The notes under the pieces: model-generated
Told to the model about the DNA's origin: nothing
What the model saw: the letters and a program-made list of their open reading frames with translations, nothing else
Databases searched by the model: none
In this document: piece by piece, positions 16,396 to 25,558 of the stretch
Position numbering within the stretch: position 1 is the stretch's first letter
Layout of the letters: each line of letters starts with the position of its first letter
Source of the DNA: Nitrososphaerota archaeon
GTDB lineage: Archaea > Thermoproteota > Nitrososphaeria > Nitrososphaerales > UBA183
Length of the DNA stretch: 64,000 nucleotides
Reading direction: 5' to 3'
Assembly (NCBI GenBank): GCA_027386095.1
Contig: DAHXUN010000001.1
Coordinates: 24,476-88,475, forward strand
Program-made: the position numbers and the translations under genes

Positions 16396-17430
16396 TCATA
16401 TCTTGAGCAACTGCTTGCCGAAGTTGGCGCCCTCGAAGACCCTCAGCAGCGCAGACGGGGCGTTTTTCAGGCCGACTATGACGTCTTCTACAGGCTTGAG
16501 CTTCCCTTCCAGTATCCAGGCCCTCAGGGCCTTCTTGGCTTCAGGAAAACGGTCCCCCGAGTCGTTCGCGTACACCCCCTCCATCCGCACCCTCTTCATG
16601 ATCATGGAGAGGTAGTCCAACCCTCCGGTGCTCTGCTCTCCCATGTAATATTGGGTCGCCCCGCATAGAACCACCCTCCCTCGGGGGCGCATCCGCACGA
16701 GGATCACGTTCATCATCGACGGGAGGGCGTTGTTGTCGAAGAAGACGTCGATGCCGTCTGGGCAGAGCTCGTCGATCCTTGCTCCGATGTCTTCTGTGCG
16801 CCTGTCGATCGCTCCGTCGAAGCCGAGCTCGCTGACCACTCTGTCACAGCGTTCCTTCCCGCCAGCAATCCCGATGACCCTGGAGCCGTAAATCTTGGCT
16901 ATCTGGCCTGCCAACGACCCCACCCCTCCGGCAGCGCTCGAAACGACGAACGTCTCTCCGGGCTTCGGTTTCGCCACATCCATGGTCCCCAGGTATGCCG
17001 CCATCCCGGTGATGCCCAGGGCGCCCACGGCCAGGTTGGGGGCGACCCCAGGAGGGATCTTCGTGAGCGGGAAGAGGCCTGGCGTGAGCTGGGGCGCGCC
17101 GTCGATGACGGTGTAGTCTTCCCACCCCAGCCACCCCTGGACGAGGTCGCCGGGGTTGAACCCCGGGAGCTTCGACTCGACTACCCGGCCTGAGGCGATG
17201 CAGTGCATGGTCCCGCCGATGGGTATAGTGTTCTCCCCTGACCCCGCATAGGCAAAGAGGATCTGGGTTGGGTCGAGGGAGAGCCAGAGGTTCCTGACCA
17301 TGACCTTTCCCTCTCCAAGGGACGGGACCGGGGACTCGATGAATCGGAAGTCGTCTGGTCTGAGGCTCGCACCAGGTCTCCTCGCGAGCACCCATTTGCA
17401 GTTGATGGCCTGGCGCAAGTAGGACCGCAT
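16396..17430 (-). CDS. NADP-dependent MDR-family oxidoreductase (PTGR/CurA-like)
   Basis: A 344-residue zinc-independent medium-chain reductase. VRNLWLSLDPTQ is the family's typical MxxxSxDPYMR-like strand. The cofactor site is FVVSSAAGGVGSLAGQIAKIYG, with IGIAGGKERC after it. VFFDNNALPSMMNVILVRM and RVVLCGATQYY match prostaglandin reductase/YncB-like enzymes, which reduce enones with NADPH. Cytosolic. Confidence 0.9.
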   Translation of the reverse strand: MRSYLRQAINCKWVLARRPGASLRPDDFRFIESPVPSLGEGKVMVRNLWLSLDPTQILFAYAGSGENTIPIGGTMHCIASGRVVESKLPGFNPGDLVQGWLGWEDYTVIDGAPQLTPGLFPLTKIPPGVAPNLAVGALGITGMAAYLGTMDVAKPKPGETFVVSSAAGGVGSLAGQIAKIYGSRVIGIAGGKERCDRVVSELGFDGAIDRRTEDIGARIDELCPDGIDVFFDNNALPSMMNVILVRMRPRGRVVLCGATQYYMGEQSTGGLDYLSMIMKRVRMEGVYANDSGDRFPEAKKALRAWILEGKLKPVEDVIVGLKNAPSALLRVFEGANFGKQLLKI

Positions 17431-17486
17431 TGTCCTGATTGTCTACTTGAGCGTTGTTGATAGCCCGCTGCTGGGAGGCAGGCCGT

Positions 17487-18455
17487 CTACTCTTCGACCC
17501 TCTTCAGGACGGTCATGGCCCGCAGGGTGATCATCTTGCTCGGGCGGCCTGCCTCCTCCAGGGCGAACGGGTGGTACTTGCCCTTCTCCGCCTTCCACCA
17601 GCGGGGGAACCTGCCGCCGTCGTCGAGGTCTGGGTGGACAGCGTCGAGCTCCCATCTCCCATCCTGCCGCCTCTTCTTCTTGAGAGCATCGAGTGCCGGG
17701 CGAAGTCTCTTGTCATCTGAGTAGCCCAACGCTGTGACGAACTCGAGCCCCACGAGGATGTCGTAGTAGTAGTGGTATGGGAAGTGTAACCGGAACCAAG
17801 GCTCGTATCTGTCCCCCTGTCTGAACATCCTGCGCTCCAGGAAGAACTCGCAGCCCCGCTCCACGGCGGCCTTCAGCCCCCGGGTCCATTTCTGCCGTGG
17901 ATACGCGGCGAAGGCGCTCAGCCCCTCCCAGGCGTCGATGGTCCCTCTGCGAGATGGGAAGCAGTGCCAGCCTCCGTCTTCCTTCTGGGTCTTCACCAGA
18001 AGCTCGAGGGCGCTCCGCACCCTGGGCTCGTCGGCGTACCCGAACCTGATGAGCCCCCTGGCCGTGTTCCCCACCAGGCAGTGCTCGCTGCTCTCGGCTC
18101 CCGGCGAGTCGAACCCGCCGTCTGGGCGGGAGTATGTGTCCATCCACAGGGAGCACGCCTTCGCTATCCGGGGGTCGTCCTTGGTCACCCCAAGGTCGGA
18201 GAGGGTCAGGAGCATCCAGTTGGTCGAGAGATACTTGGGTCGGTAGAGCTCATCCTCTCCCTCGAGCCAGTTGCCGCCTGGCTTCTGGTTCGAAAGGATG
18301 CCTGCCACCCACCCCCTCGCGGCGACCGCCCGCCTCGCGGCTTCCAGATCACTCGTGCTCGTACCGTCTACGAGGTCGCGCATCGCGAAGTAGCGGACCG
18401 CGGGCTGCGCAGGCTCGAGGAGCCACTCTATTGCCGTCTTCACGCCAGATATCAC
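17487..18455 (-). CDS. Prenyltransferase/terpene-cyclase-fold repeat protein
   Basis: 322 residues built of alpha-alpha toroid repeats with QxxDGxW-like motifs (KTQKEDGGWHCFPSR, KKRRQDGRWELDA, YSRPDGGFDSPG), as in squalene cyclases and protein prenyltransferase beta subunits. The DxDD catalytic motif of cyclases is not seen, so it may bind rather than cyclise its ligand. It stands alone between an oxidoreductase gene and an empty stretch. Confidence 0.75.
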   Translation of the reverse strand: MISGVKTAIEWLLEPAQPAVRYFAMRDLVDGTSTSDLEAARRAVAARGWVAGILSNQKPGGNWLEGEDELYRPKYLSTNWMLLTLSDLGVTKDDPRIAKACSLWMDTYSRPDGGFDSPGAESSEHCLVGNTARGLIRFGYADEPRVRSALELLVKTQKEDGGWHCFPSRRGTIDAWEGLSAFAAYPRQKWTRGLKAAVERGCEFFLERRMFRQGDRYEPWFRLHFPYHYYYDILVGLEFVTALGYSDDKRLRPALDALKKKRRQDGRWELDAVHPDLDDGGRFPRWWKAEKGKYHPFALEEAGRPSKMITLRAMTVLKRVEE

Positions 18456-18891
18456 CCCGGCGGTCGTATGAACGTGTCGACCAGCAGCTGCCGTCGGCGG
18501 GGCGCACCGACAACAGCGTCAATCGGAGGAAGCGCTCGAGCCTGCCTGCAGCCGGCCGCGTTCCAGGTTGCACTGGAGGCCAAAGAGCCATTGGTTCTGT
18601 AGCCGAAGCCGGTCGTCAGGCCTATACGGCCGAGCCTCATATCGTCGGCCCCTCCTGCGGCTGAGGGTGGAAACAAGCGCCGATGAGAACCACGATGGAT
18701 GGCGCTCCCCTTCGCTTCCTTGTAGCCGTGAAGGCCGCGTTGGGGCTGAGGTGGCTGCTCCCGCCTCTGGGTATGGAGCCTTCTTGGGCGGGCCAGCATG
18801 ATGCCCTGCTGCGCCTTTGTGGGGTTGACTCGCCTAAACATAGGGCTTACGCGGAACTCGCGGCCAGCCGTTCGCCCTTTGGCTCCAGGGA
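18456..18891. other. Intergenic stretch, no supported gene
   Basis: 436 bases. Open frames on both strands are Arg/Pro/Ser-rich and lack protein-like patterns. No RNA gene or repeat was recognised. Confidence 0.5.
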
Positions 18892-19473
18892 CTACGTCCG
18901 GACCAGCCTGAACCCTATGCCTGTGCCCAGCCCGAGCGAGTATCCCAGCTGGATGTTCAGGTTGCCAAGAGACTCCAGAAGCTTCGAGTTCGCCAAGGGA
19001 CCTGCGTCTACCGCGTCGAAGCCCAGGTCTCTGCCTAGCTCAAGGACCTTGGCCTTCGCTTCACGGTCGTCGCCGGCGGCTAAGAAAGTGAGCTGCTGGT
19101 CTCCGATTCTCCCGGTCTCCATGTTCTTCGCGAAGTGCGTGTTGAAGGCCTTCACTACCTTGGCGCCGGCTGCCTTCCTCTGCAGCTCCTCTGCCCCGCT
19201 TCTCGAGCCTACCGCGGCCATCATCTCCGGAGTGTAGAGGTTGATCACGTCCACGAGCGGCTTGCCAACGATTCCATCGCCCATCGCCTTCAGGGTCTCG
19301 TCTATGGCTTGGAAAGGCACCGCCAAGACTACCAGCTCTGCCCACTTCGCTGTCTCGCCGACCTCCTTCGGGTCCCTTCCGACCGCCCTGACCTGATAGC
19401 CGGCCCTCTCCAGTCCTCTCTTGATCGCGCTGCCTACGTTTCCCTTCCCGATTATCCCGACTTTTGGCTTCAT
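18892..19473 (-). CDS. F420-dependent NADP oxidoreductase family protein
   Basis: 193 residues. KVGIIGKGNVGSAIKRGL is the GxGxxG dinucleotide fold. VVLAVPFQAIDETL and VKAFNTHFAKNM match the family of F420H2:NADP reductases and related imine/ketopantoate-type dehydrogenases. QQLTFLAAGDDREAKAKV and FDAVDAGPLANSKLLESL are the usual C-terminal signatures. It likely moves hydride between F420 and NADP, or reduces a small substrate. It is shorter than most. Confidence 0.85.
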   Translation of the reverse strand: MKPKVGIIGKGNVGSAIKRGLERAGYQVRAVGRDPKEVGETAKWAELVVLAVPFQAIDETLKAMGDGIVGKPLVDVINLYTPEMMAAVGSRSGAEELQRKAAGAKVVKAFNTHFAKNMETGRIGDQQLTFLAAGDDREAKAKVLELGRDLGFDAVDAGPLANSKLLESLGNLNIQLGYSLGLGTGIGFRLVRT

Positions 19474-20125
19474 GGGGCGCTCACCCTCCGCCTGGATAAA
19501 GAACTATCCCCGTCGAGCCGTCTCTCTGAAGCCAGTCGCTCCTCAGTCGGGAAATGCCGCCGAGGCGCTGCGGTAGTGCGTGTCGCGGTTGGGGCTCGCC
19601 ACGATGCCGAGCGTTATGAACAACTTTGGTGTTGGCTGCTTAAAGTGATAGAAATGCGGAAGTTGGGCGTCTAGCGAAGCGATTTGGTTGTGATCTGCGT
19701 CGAGCATGTCCGAGTTGACCGCTGAAACAAATTAATGCTCGTGGCCAGAACTGAAATGCTTCATTCAGATGGCGTCCGCCTGCTCGATGGATGGGTTCGC
19801 CTTCTCCAGCATTGTCGGACCGGCGAAGTGCTTTATCCAGGCGAACGCGCTTCTGCCTTTCTGCGCCGAAAATGCTCCGAGGGAGTCTGAAGCCTCGATG
19901 AGCGAGCGTATCATCTGGTTAGGTTTCCTTTATGCCTTGCTTTATGAGCCTCTTTAGCTTCTCAGGGGTCGATTATTCACGGCGATGGCGGTCATTCTGT
20001 GCTATGCAATGTAGACTACGACATGCGGGTTCCTTTGCGTACGGGCTCGTTGCGTCCCCGTAGGGAGCAGTTCAGGGTCAGCTTTCTGCTCTTTCGCCCG
20101 TGCCTCGAGCCAAAGCGTTAATCGA
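19474..20125. other. Long intergenic stretch, no supported gene
   Basis: About 650 bases. A 62-residue frame at 19769-19957 lacks convincing protein character. The stretch is less GC-rich than its surroundings, and no RNA gene or repeat is recognised. Confidence 0.5.
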
Positions 20126-20728
20126 ATGGTGTTCGAAAGGTGCGCCGTTGTCATGGCCCCTGATCTTGCCTACGTGTTCTGGCACTGGCCCCGCCCTGGC
20201 GTCCCAGCCGGCGCGTACAGGAGGAAGCTAGCCTCATTCCAGTCATCCCTGAGGGCGACCAGGCCTGACCTGGTTGCCGACCTCCTGTCCTACCGTGTGG
20301 GCTCTCTCCCGTGGGGCCCCGGGGACTCCCCGCTCTATGAAGACTGGTACCTAATAAGAGACTTCTCGGCTCTTGGCTCTCTTAACGAGGCCGCCGTCAC
20401 AGACGGCACCAGGCGCTTCCATGACTCGGTAGCCGGAGACTATCTAAAGGGCGCCGGTGGGGTCTTCAGACGGGTGCTGGGGAGCATTCCTTTACGCGAG
20501 GCGAGATATGCTACTTGGATCGAGAAGACCGTGGGGACACCCTACCAGACGTACTATGAGGAAGTGAAAGAGGTGCTGAGAGAAGCGGAGTCAGACCTCT
20601 GGCGGAGGCAGATGGTCCTTGGACCCTCGCCCCAGTTCTGCGTGCACAGCACCGAGCCCCTCGACTTCCCGGAGAACTTCCGTCCTTTCGGAGCGAAAGT
20701 CAGGGCCGTAGTCGCTCCGGCGCCCTGA
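20126..20728 (+). CDS. Hypothetical protein, about 191-200 residues
   Basis: A soluble protein with aromatic-rich segments (LAYVFWHWPRPGVPAGAYRRK, YEDWYLIRDFSALGSLNEAAV). An in-frame ATG at 20153 (MAPDLAYVFWHW) is an equally good start. The pattern of a W-rich N-terminus, a central DWYLI segment and a C-terminal helix recalls conserved actinobacterial and archaeal proteins of unknown function. It stands alone on the plus strand. Confidence 0.65.
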   Translation: MVFERCAVVMAPDLAYVFWHWPRPGVPAGAYRRKLASFQSSLRATRPDLVADLLSYRVGSLPWGPGDSPLYEDWYLIRDFSALGSLNEAAVTDGTRRFHDSVAGDYLKGAGGVFRRVLGSIPLREARYATWIEKTVGTPYQTYYEEVKEVLREAESDLWRRQMVLGPSPQFCVHSTEPLDFPENFRPFGAKVRAVVAPAP

Positions 20729-21083
20729 TAATCGAGGTACACGCGTTAGCGCTCAGGATACGTCTGAACGGCGGTGGCTGGTGAGGAAAGAGGTTCGTCA
20801 TGTGAGGACTGAAGGGAGAGATTCTCCACCTCCTCTGCCCCGCGAAGAAGCTCCCGAAGGTCCTGCAAGAGACAAGGTATGAGCTTCGCCGTTGCTATTC
20901 AGTGGAGTTGCCGCGAAACTGGACGAGAAGTTGAAAGACTTTGAGCTGTGCCTTCGGATTCGATAATCTAATCTGGCCGACAGAGGTTTACGAGCGGGTA
21001 ACTCAGAAACTGTGGCTATCGCATTCTCAACCCATCAAAGTTCTGCCGAAGAAGGACTCATGAAATTCTGTCGGGCAGGTTAG
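20729..21083. other. Intergenic stretch, no supported gene
   Basis: 355 bases between convergent genes. I see no coding, RNA or repeat signal. Confidence 0.45.
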
Positions 21084-21548
21084 TCAGGATGTCGCGGTGA
21101 CCATTTGCTCGGACATGCTGCCAGCCGTCGAGCTGGGGGGATCGTCTTGGCGATAGTAGCGCTTAGCGACCGTCATGACCTTTTCTAGGTTCGAGAGCAG
21201 AGTGGACAACCTTTTTCGTCCATTTCCATCCTGAAGGCCTTGGGCCTTCTCTAGGTACATCCTTGCGTTTTCCTTGTTGCCCCTGTACAGCTCGATTCTG
21301 GCCGCGGTCTCGTAATCGACCACCGCCATTGTCCGGTCGCCCCTCTCCATCGCTTCCGTTGCCATCTGAACCTGCAGCTCTGTCGCCCCTATTCGGGCGA
21401 TTTGCTCTTCGGGTTTGAGATACAGAAAGTAGCTCATGGCGTAGTGCAGCTCTTCGTCCCCCTGACATAGGATTGAAAGCGAGTCCTGAGCAACAGGCGT
21501 CGGCTCCGTTTTGGCCGCAGCCTTCCTCCCACGCCGAAACAGGTTCAT
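21084..21548 (-). CDS. Helical hypothetical protein (TPR-like)
   Basis: 154 residues from ATG 21548 (MNLFRRGRKAAAK). The frame opens earlier, but that part overlaps the gene upstream. After a basic start, the protein is helical with a TPR-like pair (GDRTMAVVDYETAARIELYR, GNKENARMYLEKAQGL). It follows the BtuF-like gene by 13 nt, so it is probably in the same operon. No catalytic motif. Confidence 0.65.
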   Translation of the reverse strand: MNLFRRGRKAAAKTEPTPVAQDSLSILCQGDEELHYAMSYFLYLKPEEQIARIGATELQVQMATEAMERGDRTMAVVDYETAARIELYRGNKENARMYLEKAQGLQDGNGRKRLSTLLSNLEKVMTVAKRYYRQDDPPSSTAGSMSEQMVTATS

Positions 21549-21561
21549 CGTCGTTTGCTCC

Positions 21562-22593
21562 TCACTGCCCAGCCACCTGCGAGAATATCCGGAGGTCTCG
21601 GAGGTCGCCTTTGCTTGGTTGCAATATTGTGGCAAGTTCTCTGAACCATCTCTCGGGGGCATAGGCACCCTCTTGCCAATACCCGACGCCGAACCCGAAG
21701 ACTCGGTTGTTTCTGTAGGCGAGAGAACCGACGATCTCCGGATACAGCGACGAGATATGCTGCATGGACGGTCTCACCATCGTAAACACTATGACGTCTG
21801 CTTCGCCCATCTTGTTGCCAATCCATTCTCTTGATGTTTCGACGCTGCCGCGCGCTCCCGAATCTTGGGTCACGACTCTCGAACCTAGGCGCGAGATTTC
21901 GTGGGCCACCCAAGAGTTCCCACCTGTCACGAATTGGTACCCTTGGAAGTCGGTGAACCACAGGACCTTGCGGCCTTCAGACCTCATCTCAGAGGCGGTG
22001 CGGTCTACATCTTCGTAGATTTTGCTGATTGTACGGCGCGCTTCGTCCTCGACCCCGAAGAAGCAGCCGATGAACTCCATCCACCTTATCCTGTCGAGGA
22101 GACTCGGCTCGTACCAGGCGTCGATGGTCACGTAAGGCAAGTTGTAGTGGTGCAACGCTCCGGCCAGAGATGGATTGTCGTGGGGATACGCGAAGGTGAA
22201 GATGACGTCGTACTGCATGCTTCTCAAGGCCTGCAGGCTCTCTGCGTTCTGTATCTGGCCGCTCCTGAATCTGCTGACGAGGTCTGGCAGCACCAAGTGC
22301 GCCTCCTGGGCGTTGACGATTCCTACGAACCTGTCCAGGATTCGGACCGTATCGTTGAGTCGAAGCGCAAACGCGAGTGTTATTGGCGAGCTTGCGACCG
22401 CCCTGTCTACGGGCCGGCGCAAGACCAGGTCTGCCTTTTTGCCGGACGGCTCGGATTTCATGCAAAGAAGAATCCGTCTCCCCAGGGCGTCTGTCAGGTT
22501 CAAGCCCCCGCCCTGACTAGGCTCGATTAGGAAGTTGGCCATCCCTATCACCAAAAAAGAAGGAGGAAGCAGGGTAAACCTACTTCGCTCCAT
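21562..22593 (-). CDS. BtuF/FepB-type periplasmic-binding-fold protein without a signal peptide
   Basis: 343 residues, or 326 from ATG 22542. The two-lobed substrate-binding fold is visible: RPVDRAVASSPITLAFALRL, DVIFTFAYPHDNPSLAGAL, then a second lobe with KVLWFTDFQGYQFVTGGNSW. These are cobalamin/siderophore ABC binding-protein features. No signal peptide or lipobox is seen, and no ABC permease or ATPase is adjacent, so a cytosolic sensor or metal/corrin binding role is possible. It overlaps the zinc-finger gene upstream by 14 nt if ATG 22593 is used. Confidence 0.75.
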   Translation of the reverse strand: MERSRFTLLPPSFLVIGMANFLIEPSQGGGLNLTDALGRRILLCMKSEPSGKKADLVLRRPVDRAVASSPITLAFALRLNDTVRILDRFVGIVNAQEAHLVLPDLVSRFRSGQIQNAESLQALRSMQYDVIFTFAYPHDNPSLAGALHHYNLPYVTIDAWYEPSLLDRIRWMEFIGCFFGVEDEARRTISKIYEDVDRTASEMRSEGRKVLWFTDFQGYQFVTGGNSWVAHEISRLGSRVVTQDSGARGSVETSREWIGNKMGEADVIVFTMVRPSMQHISSLYPEIVGSLAYRNNRVFGFGVGYWQEGAYAPERWFRELATILQPSKGDLRDLRIFSQVAGQ

Positions 22594-22756
22594 GGGCCGA
22601 CTTCAGGTGCTTGGAGAATTCAGGCGCGCCCTTGAAGGCGACACCGCAGCAGGTCAGCCTGCCCTGCCCGTGAATGGTCTCGATGTGCTTCGCGTACGCT
22701 CCAGCTTCCTTGAAGTTGATCCCGCAACAGCTGAGTTGAGTCGCTTTTGCCGGCAT
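22580..22756 (-). CDS. Tandem C2H2-like zinc finger protein
   Basis: 58 residues from ATG 22756. Two repeats, LSCCGINFKEAGAYAKHIET and LTCCGVAFKGAPEFSKHLKS, each continue to a second His, giving C-C-x12-H-x4-H. The two cysteines are adjacent rather than separated by 2-4 residues, an unusual finger geometry. Probable DNA, RNA or protein binding. First gene of a small operon with the BtuF-like protein. Confidence 0.75.
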   Translation of the reverse strand: MPAKATQLSCCGINFKEAGAYAKHIETIHGQGRLTCCGVAFKGAPEFSKHLKSAHGAK

Positions 22757-22968
22757 TTCTTTTTCACCGAGCTTCCAGACCTGCACTCGCTTTTGACCTC
22801 GTCGTACAATTTGTAACAATCTGTGTTATCGTGGAGACCCGTCTTGTAAGAGGATATCCGACAGAACATGACGCGTGACAGGCAGAGGAAGGGCTGGGAA
22901 GCACTGTGAGACGGGTTTATTATGCGCGGAACGCAGAAATAACGACGATTGGTCCTCAGGCGACTGGC

Positions 22969-23490
22969 TTGGCCCAGGCGCGGAAGAGCGTAATCAGGTC
23001 CTTCAGATTGGACGAGTCGGTCCTCCAGAGGCTCGAAGAGGAGGCAAAACGAAGGAACGTAAGCACCAACACGCTGATGAACCAGATCGTGTCTGGGTTC
23101 GTGAACTTCGACAGATACTTCGAGAAGCTCGGATTGATGAAAATCGCTCACCCCACCTTCAGTCACCTCCTGCAGTCAGCTTCCGAGGAGGAGGTCATCG
23201 ACGCCGGAAGGAACGCTGGAAGGGATGTTCCGAAGGCCATAATCTCGGCCAAACAGGGTTCCATGACCCTGTATACCGCTATAGACTTCCTAAGGATGAT
23301 GGGGGACTACGCGAACCTCTACAAGTACAGCGAGATCGGAGAGGGAGGGGTAAGGACGCTGACCTTAATGCACGAGTTGGGCCCGAAAGGCTCCCTGTTC
23401 CTGATACACTATGCGGGAGGGGTGCTCGAGCAGGTCGGCATAAGAGCCAAGTATTCCTCGACCGACCATTCGGTCACCATCGAATTCTGA
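22969..23490 (+). CDS. Ribbon-helix-helix transcription regulator with C-terminal ligand domain
   Basis: About 173 residues from TTG 22969; the frame opens at GTG 22906, but a TATA-like GTTTATTATG lies just inside that region. SVIRSFRLDESVLQRLEEEAKRRNVSTNTLMNQIVSGF is a CopG/RHH DNA-binding unit with a clear strand and two helices. The C-terminal about 110 residues (LYKYSEIGEGGVRTLTLMHE, GSLFLIHYAGG) form an alpha/beta domain known from short archaeal regulators. Its target may be the divergent or downstream promoter. Confidence 0.75.
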   Translation: MAQARKSVIRSFRLDESVLQRLEEEAKRRNVSTNTLMNQIVSGFVNFDRYFEKLGLMKIAHPTFSHLLQSASEEEVIDAGRNAGRDVPKAIISAKQGSMTLYTAIDFLRMMGDYANLYKYSEIGEGGVRTLTLMHELGPKGSLFLIHYAGGVLEQVGIRAKYSSTDHSVTIEF

Positions 23491-23552
23491 AGCTCAATCC
23501 GAAGGTTTCTCGTGTTACACTTTGTTATACGATGCTACGGTTTACACGTCCT

Positions 23553-23563
23553 CGTAATATACG
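23553..23563 (+). promoter_or_regulatory. TATA-like box before secreted protein gene
   Basis: CGTAATATACG, itself nearly palindromic, lies about 30 nt before the TTG start at 23592. A second AT-rich element, TTTGTTATACG, lies at about 23521. Confidence 0.45.
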
Positions 23564-23591
23564 AAGTTCTGCGCGTCCACTACGAAGATAA

Positions 23592-24560
23592 TTGGCCAAA
23601 GGTAAATTCGCAATCTCGAACGTCATCTTCGCATCTGTCACGATAGTCCTCCTGCTGATTGCCGCCGGTGGATTTGCTCTGTACACAACCAAGCAGAGCG
23701 CCGTCACGACGACAACGGTCGTATCGGTCGAAACTACCACGCTGACGTCGAACCAGTCAGTCTGGTTCGAAACAGGGGGCTTCTACAACGGGCAGGTTGT
23801 GACATTCGTCTATCCGCGTCAATACGCCTGCACACCCAGCCTGCTGACCTTCTTCCCCAACCAGACGGAGGCAGCGTCCCAGACGGGCTGTGAAGTGGGC
23901 GCTGGCAACGGCAGCGCCGAGGCGGGAGCCGCTCCGCTGTGGGTCGTCGTCCCTGCATACGCAGGACTCTCCGTGTTCGGCGTCCAAGCCCTGGGCGCTT
24001 CTCCGCAGGGGTATCCAATCTTCGACAACCAAACGATAATCACCGATTGTGGCGCGAGCGGGACGCCCTCCGGCTGCCCCGACCACCCGCTGCTCCTGTA
24101 TTCTCCGTTCTTCACGGCCGTGGAACAGCACCTCGGGATTACAAACGGCTATGGCGGCCTCCCTGAAGGGGTCTTGCCTACTCCGGCCCACGACCACCTG
24201 ATAGACTGCTGCTTCCAGGTCATCCCCTGGTACACCATCGTCGTCCTGAACTTCGATCCCAACATCCAGCCGAACCCCGTCACTGGCCAGTGCTCGGAAA
24301 TCGTGCCTTCGTCCATCGCCAACGCCACAGCCGACTGCCTCAACAACTACTCGGCGCTCATCAACGCCCTGACTACTCATAACTCCGCAATCTCCCAGAT
24401 AAACGCCAACAACCCCATCTGGCAGACCCTCGGAGGGCCGACCGCTCAGGTGGTAGTCCCCGGCGCAGCTACGGCGGTCCAACTCAATGACGCCAACACG
24501 AACCTCTTCGAGCACTTCACGGTCAACTCGACCAACTTCTATCTCCAATACAAAGGATGA
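23592..24560 (+). CDS. Secreted/membrane-anchored protein with Asn-glycosylation sites
   Basis: 322 residues starting at TTG. One N-terminal helix (NVIFASVTIVLLLIAAGGFAL) is followed by a Thr-rich linker and an extracellular domain. It has several NxS/T sequons, paired cysteines (DCGASGTPSGCPDH, LIDCCFQV) and an HDH motif (PTPAHDHLIDCC). Similar layouts occur in archaeal extracellular copper- or heme-handling proteins, but I recognise no family. A cupredoxin remnant lies just downstream. Confidence 0.7.
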   Translation: MAKGKFAISNVIFASVTIVLLLIAAGGFALYTTKQSAVTTTTVVSVETTTLTSNQSVWFETGGFYNGQVVTFVYPRQYACTPSLLTFFPNQTEAASQTGCEVGAGNGSAEAGAAPLWVVVPAYAGLSVFGVQALGASPQGYPIFDNQTIITDCGASGTPSGCPDHPLLLYSPFFTAVEQHLGITNGYGGLPEGVLPTPAHDHLIDCCFQVIPWYTIVVLNFDPNIQPNPVTGQCSEIVPSSIANATADCLNNYSALINALTTHNSAISQINANNPIWQTLGGPTAQVVVPGAATAVQLNDANTNLFEHFTVNSTNFYLQYKG

Positions 24561-24671
24561 GTCGCGGTAGTCTGACCAGAGCCGCGTGCCCTCATCCTCC
24601 CCAGTTTTGCACTAGGATTCCACTAGGGATTTCCGGGTAGTCTCTTACTCGACCTTTGATTCACCGGTTAA

Positions 24672-24872
24672 TTGGAAGTCGAAACTGAACACCGAGCGCA
24701 GCGGGGGTGGTCCTTCACGTTCGCCCAAGCTGGCGTGTACCCCTACTTCTGTTCCTACTACACGTTGATGGAGGCGGACCACCACTGCCAGGGGATAGCA
24801 ACTAACGCAGGAACGAGCGCCGTTCCATATATCCTCGTGCGGGGCCCCGGGGCGGTCGTCGGGATGCGTTGA
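24672..24872 (+). pseudogene. Cupredoxin C-terminal remnant
   Basis: Residues WSFTFAQAGVYPYFCSYYTL match the C-terminal copper loop of plastocyanin-like domains (FxxPGxYxYxCxxHxxM), but the His ligand is Tyr here and the loop runs into unrelated sequence. Nothing upstream supplies the rest of the fold. Only a TTG at 24672 could start it. Best read as a decayed gene end. Confidence 0.55.
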
Positions 24873-25116
24873 TTGCTCTGTGACGATCTAGCTGAGGTCT
24901 TCTGCCTTCCGGCCGCCAAATGGAGGTCTTGAGCAGGCACGGGTGAGGTTACGTCTCGGCGAAAGCCTGGGACCGAGGCTGAGCGCCAGATTCGTCGAGA
25001 CCATGGGAATTCGTCAGTGGCCTACGATGTTTCTCTGATATCGTTGTTCCCTGCACAGTCAGAATTTCTATCACGTGGAGCTCGCTCTTCAGTCACCGTG
25101 CTTCGGCATGCACCGC
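24873..25116. other. Intergenic stretch, nothing recognised
   Basis: 244 bases without coding or RNA signal. Confidence 0.4.
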
Positions 25117-25392
25117 TCATCTAACACCTGCCACTTCCACCACCGCGCCCTCACGGACGATTAGGCAAAGGTCGTCGCTTTCGTTTATGGCCGAATAGCA
25201 GTTCCTGATGGTGAGGACATTCCCGACTTCACCCATATCGCACCATCCTTCCCCGACCAGACGCACTTTAATCGACCATGTATCGCCTTTGACGACAGCG
25301 TCTCTGAGCATATAGGTGACGGGTTCGAAGGTTCCGAAATCTAGCCCCATGAACCGTTCGTAAAGCTCCGAGGATTCGACGATTTCTCCCAT
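25117..25392 (-). CDS. Hypothetical protein, 91 residues
   Basis: A small beta-rich protein (FEPVTYMLRDAVVKGDTWSIKVRLVGEG, VLTIRNCYSAINESDDLCLIVREG). No known motif. Base composition is a little lower in GC than its neighbours. Confidence 0.55.
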   Translation of the reverse strand: MGEIVESSELYERFMGLDFGTFEPVTYMLRDAVVKGDTWSIKVRLVGEGWCDMGEVGNVLTIRNCYSAINESDDLCLIVREGAVVEVAGVR

Positions 25393-25558
25393 TACATCTA
25401 CGCGACGCTAGCCCTCCTTGGTTTTGGGTATTTTCACGCGTGCAACTCATGCAAAGTCCCAGATAAGAATGTCCTGCCGTGGAAGCATCTCCGCCGGGAG
25501 GAGCGGGACCGGCATAAGATTGAGCCCACAGATTTTCGGACTGGTGGGGGCGGCAGCT

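Noticed and set aside
19769..19957. 62-residue plus-strand frame
   Set aside because: No promoter, ribosome-binding site or protein-like pattern; lies in a long non-coding gap.
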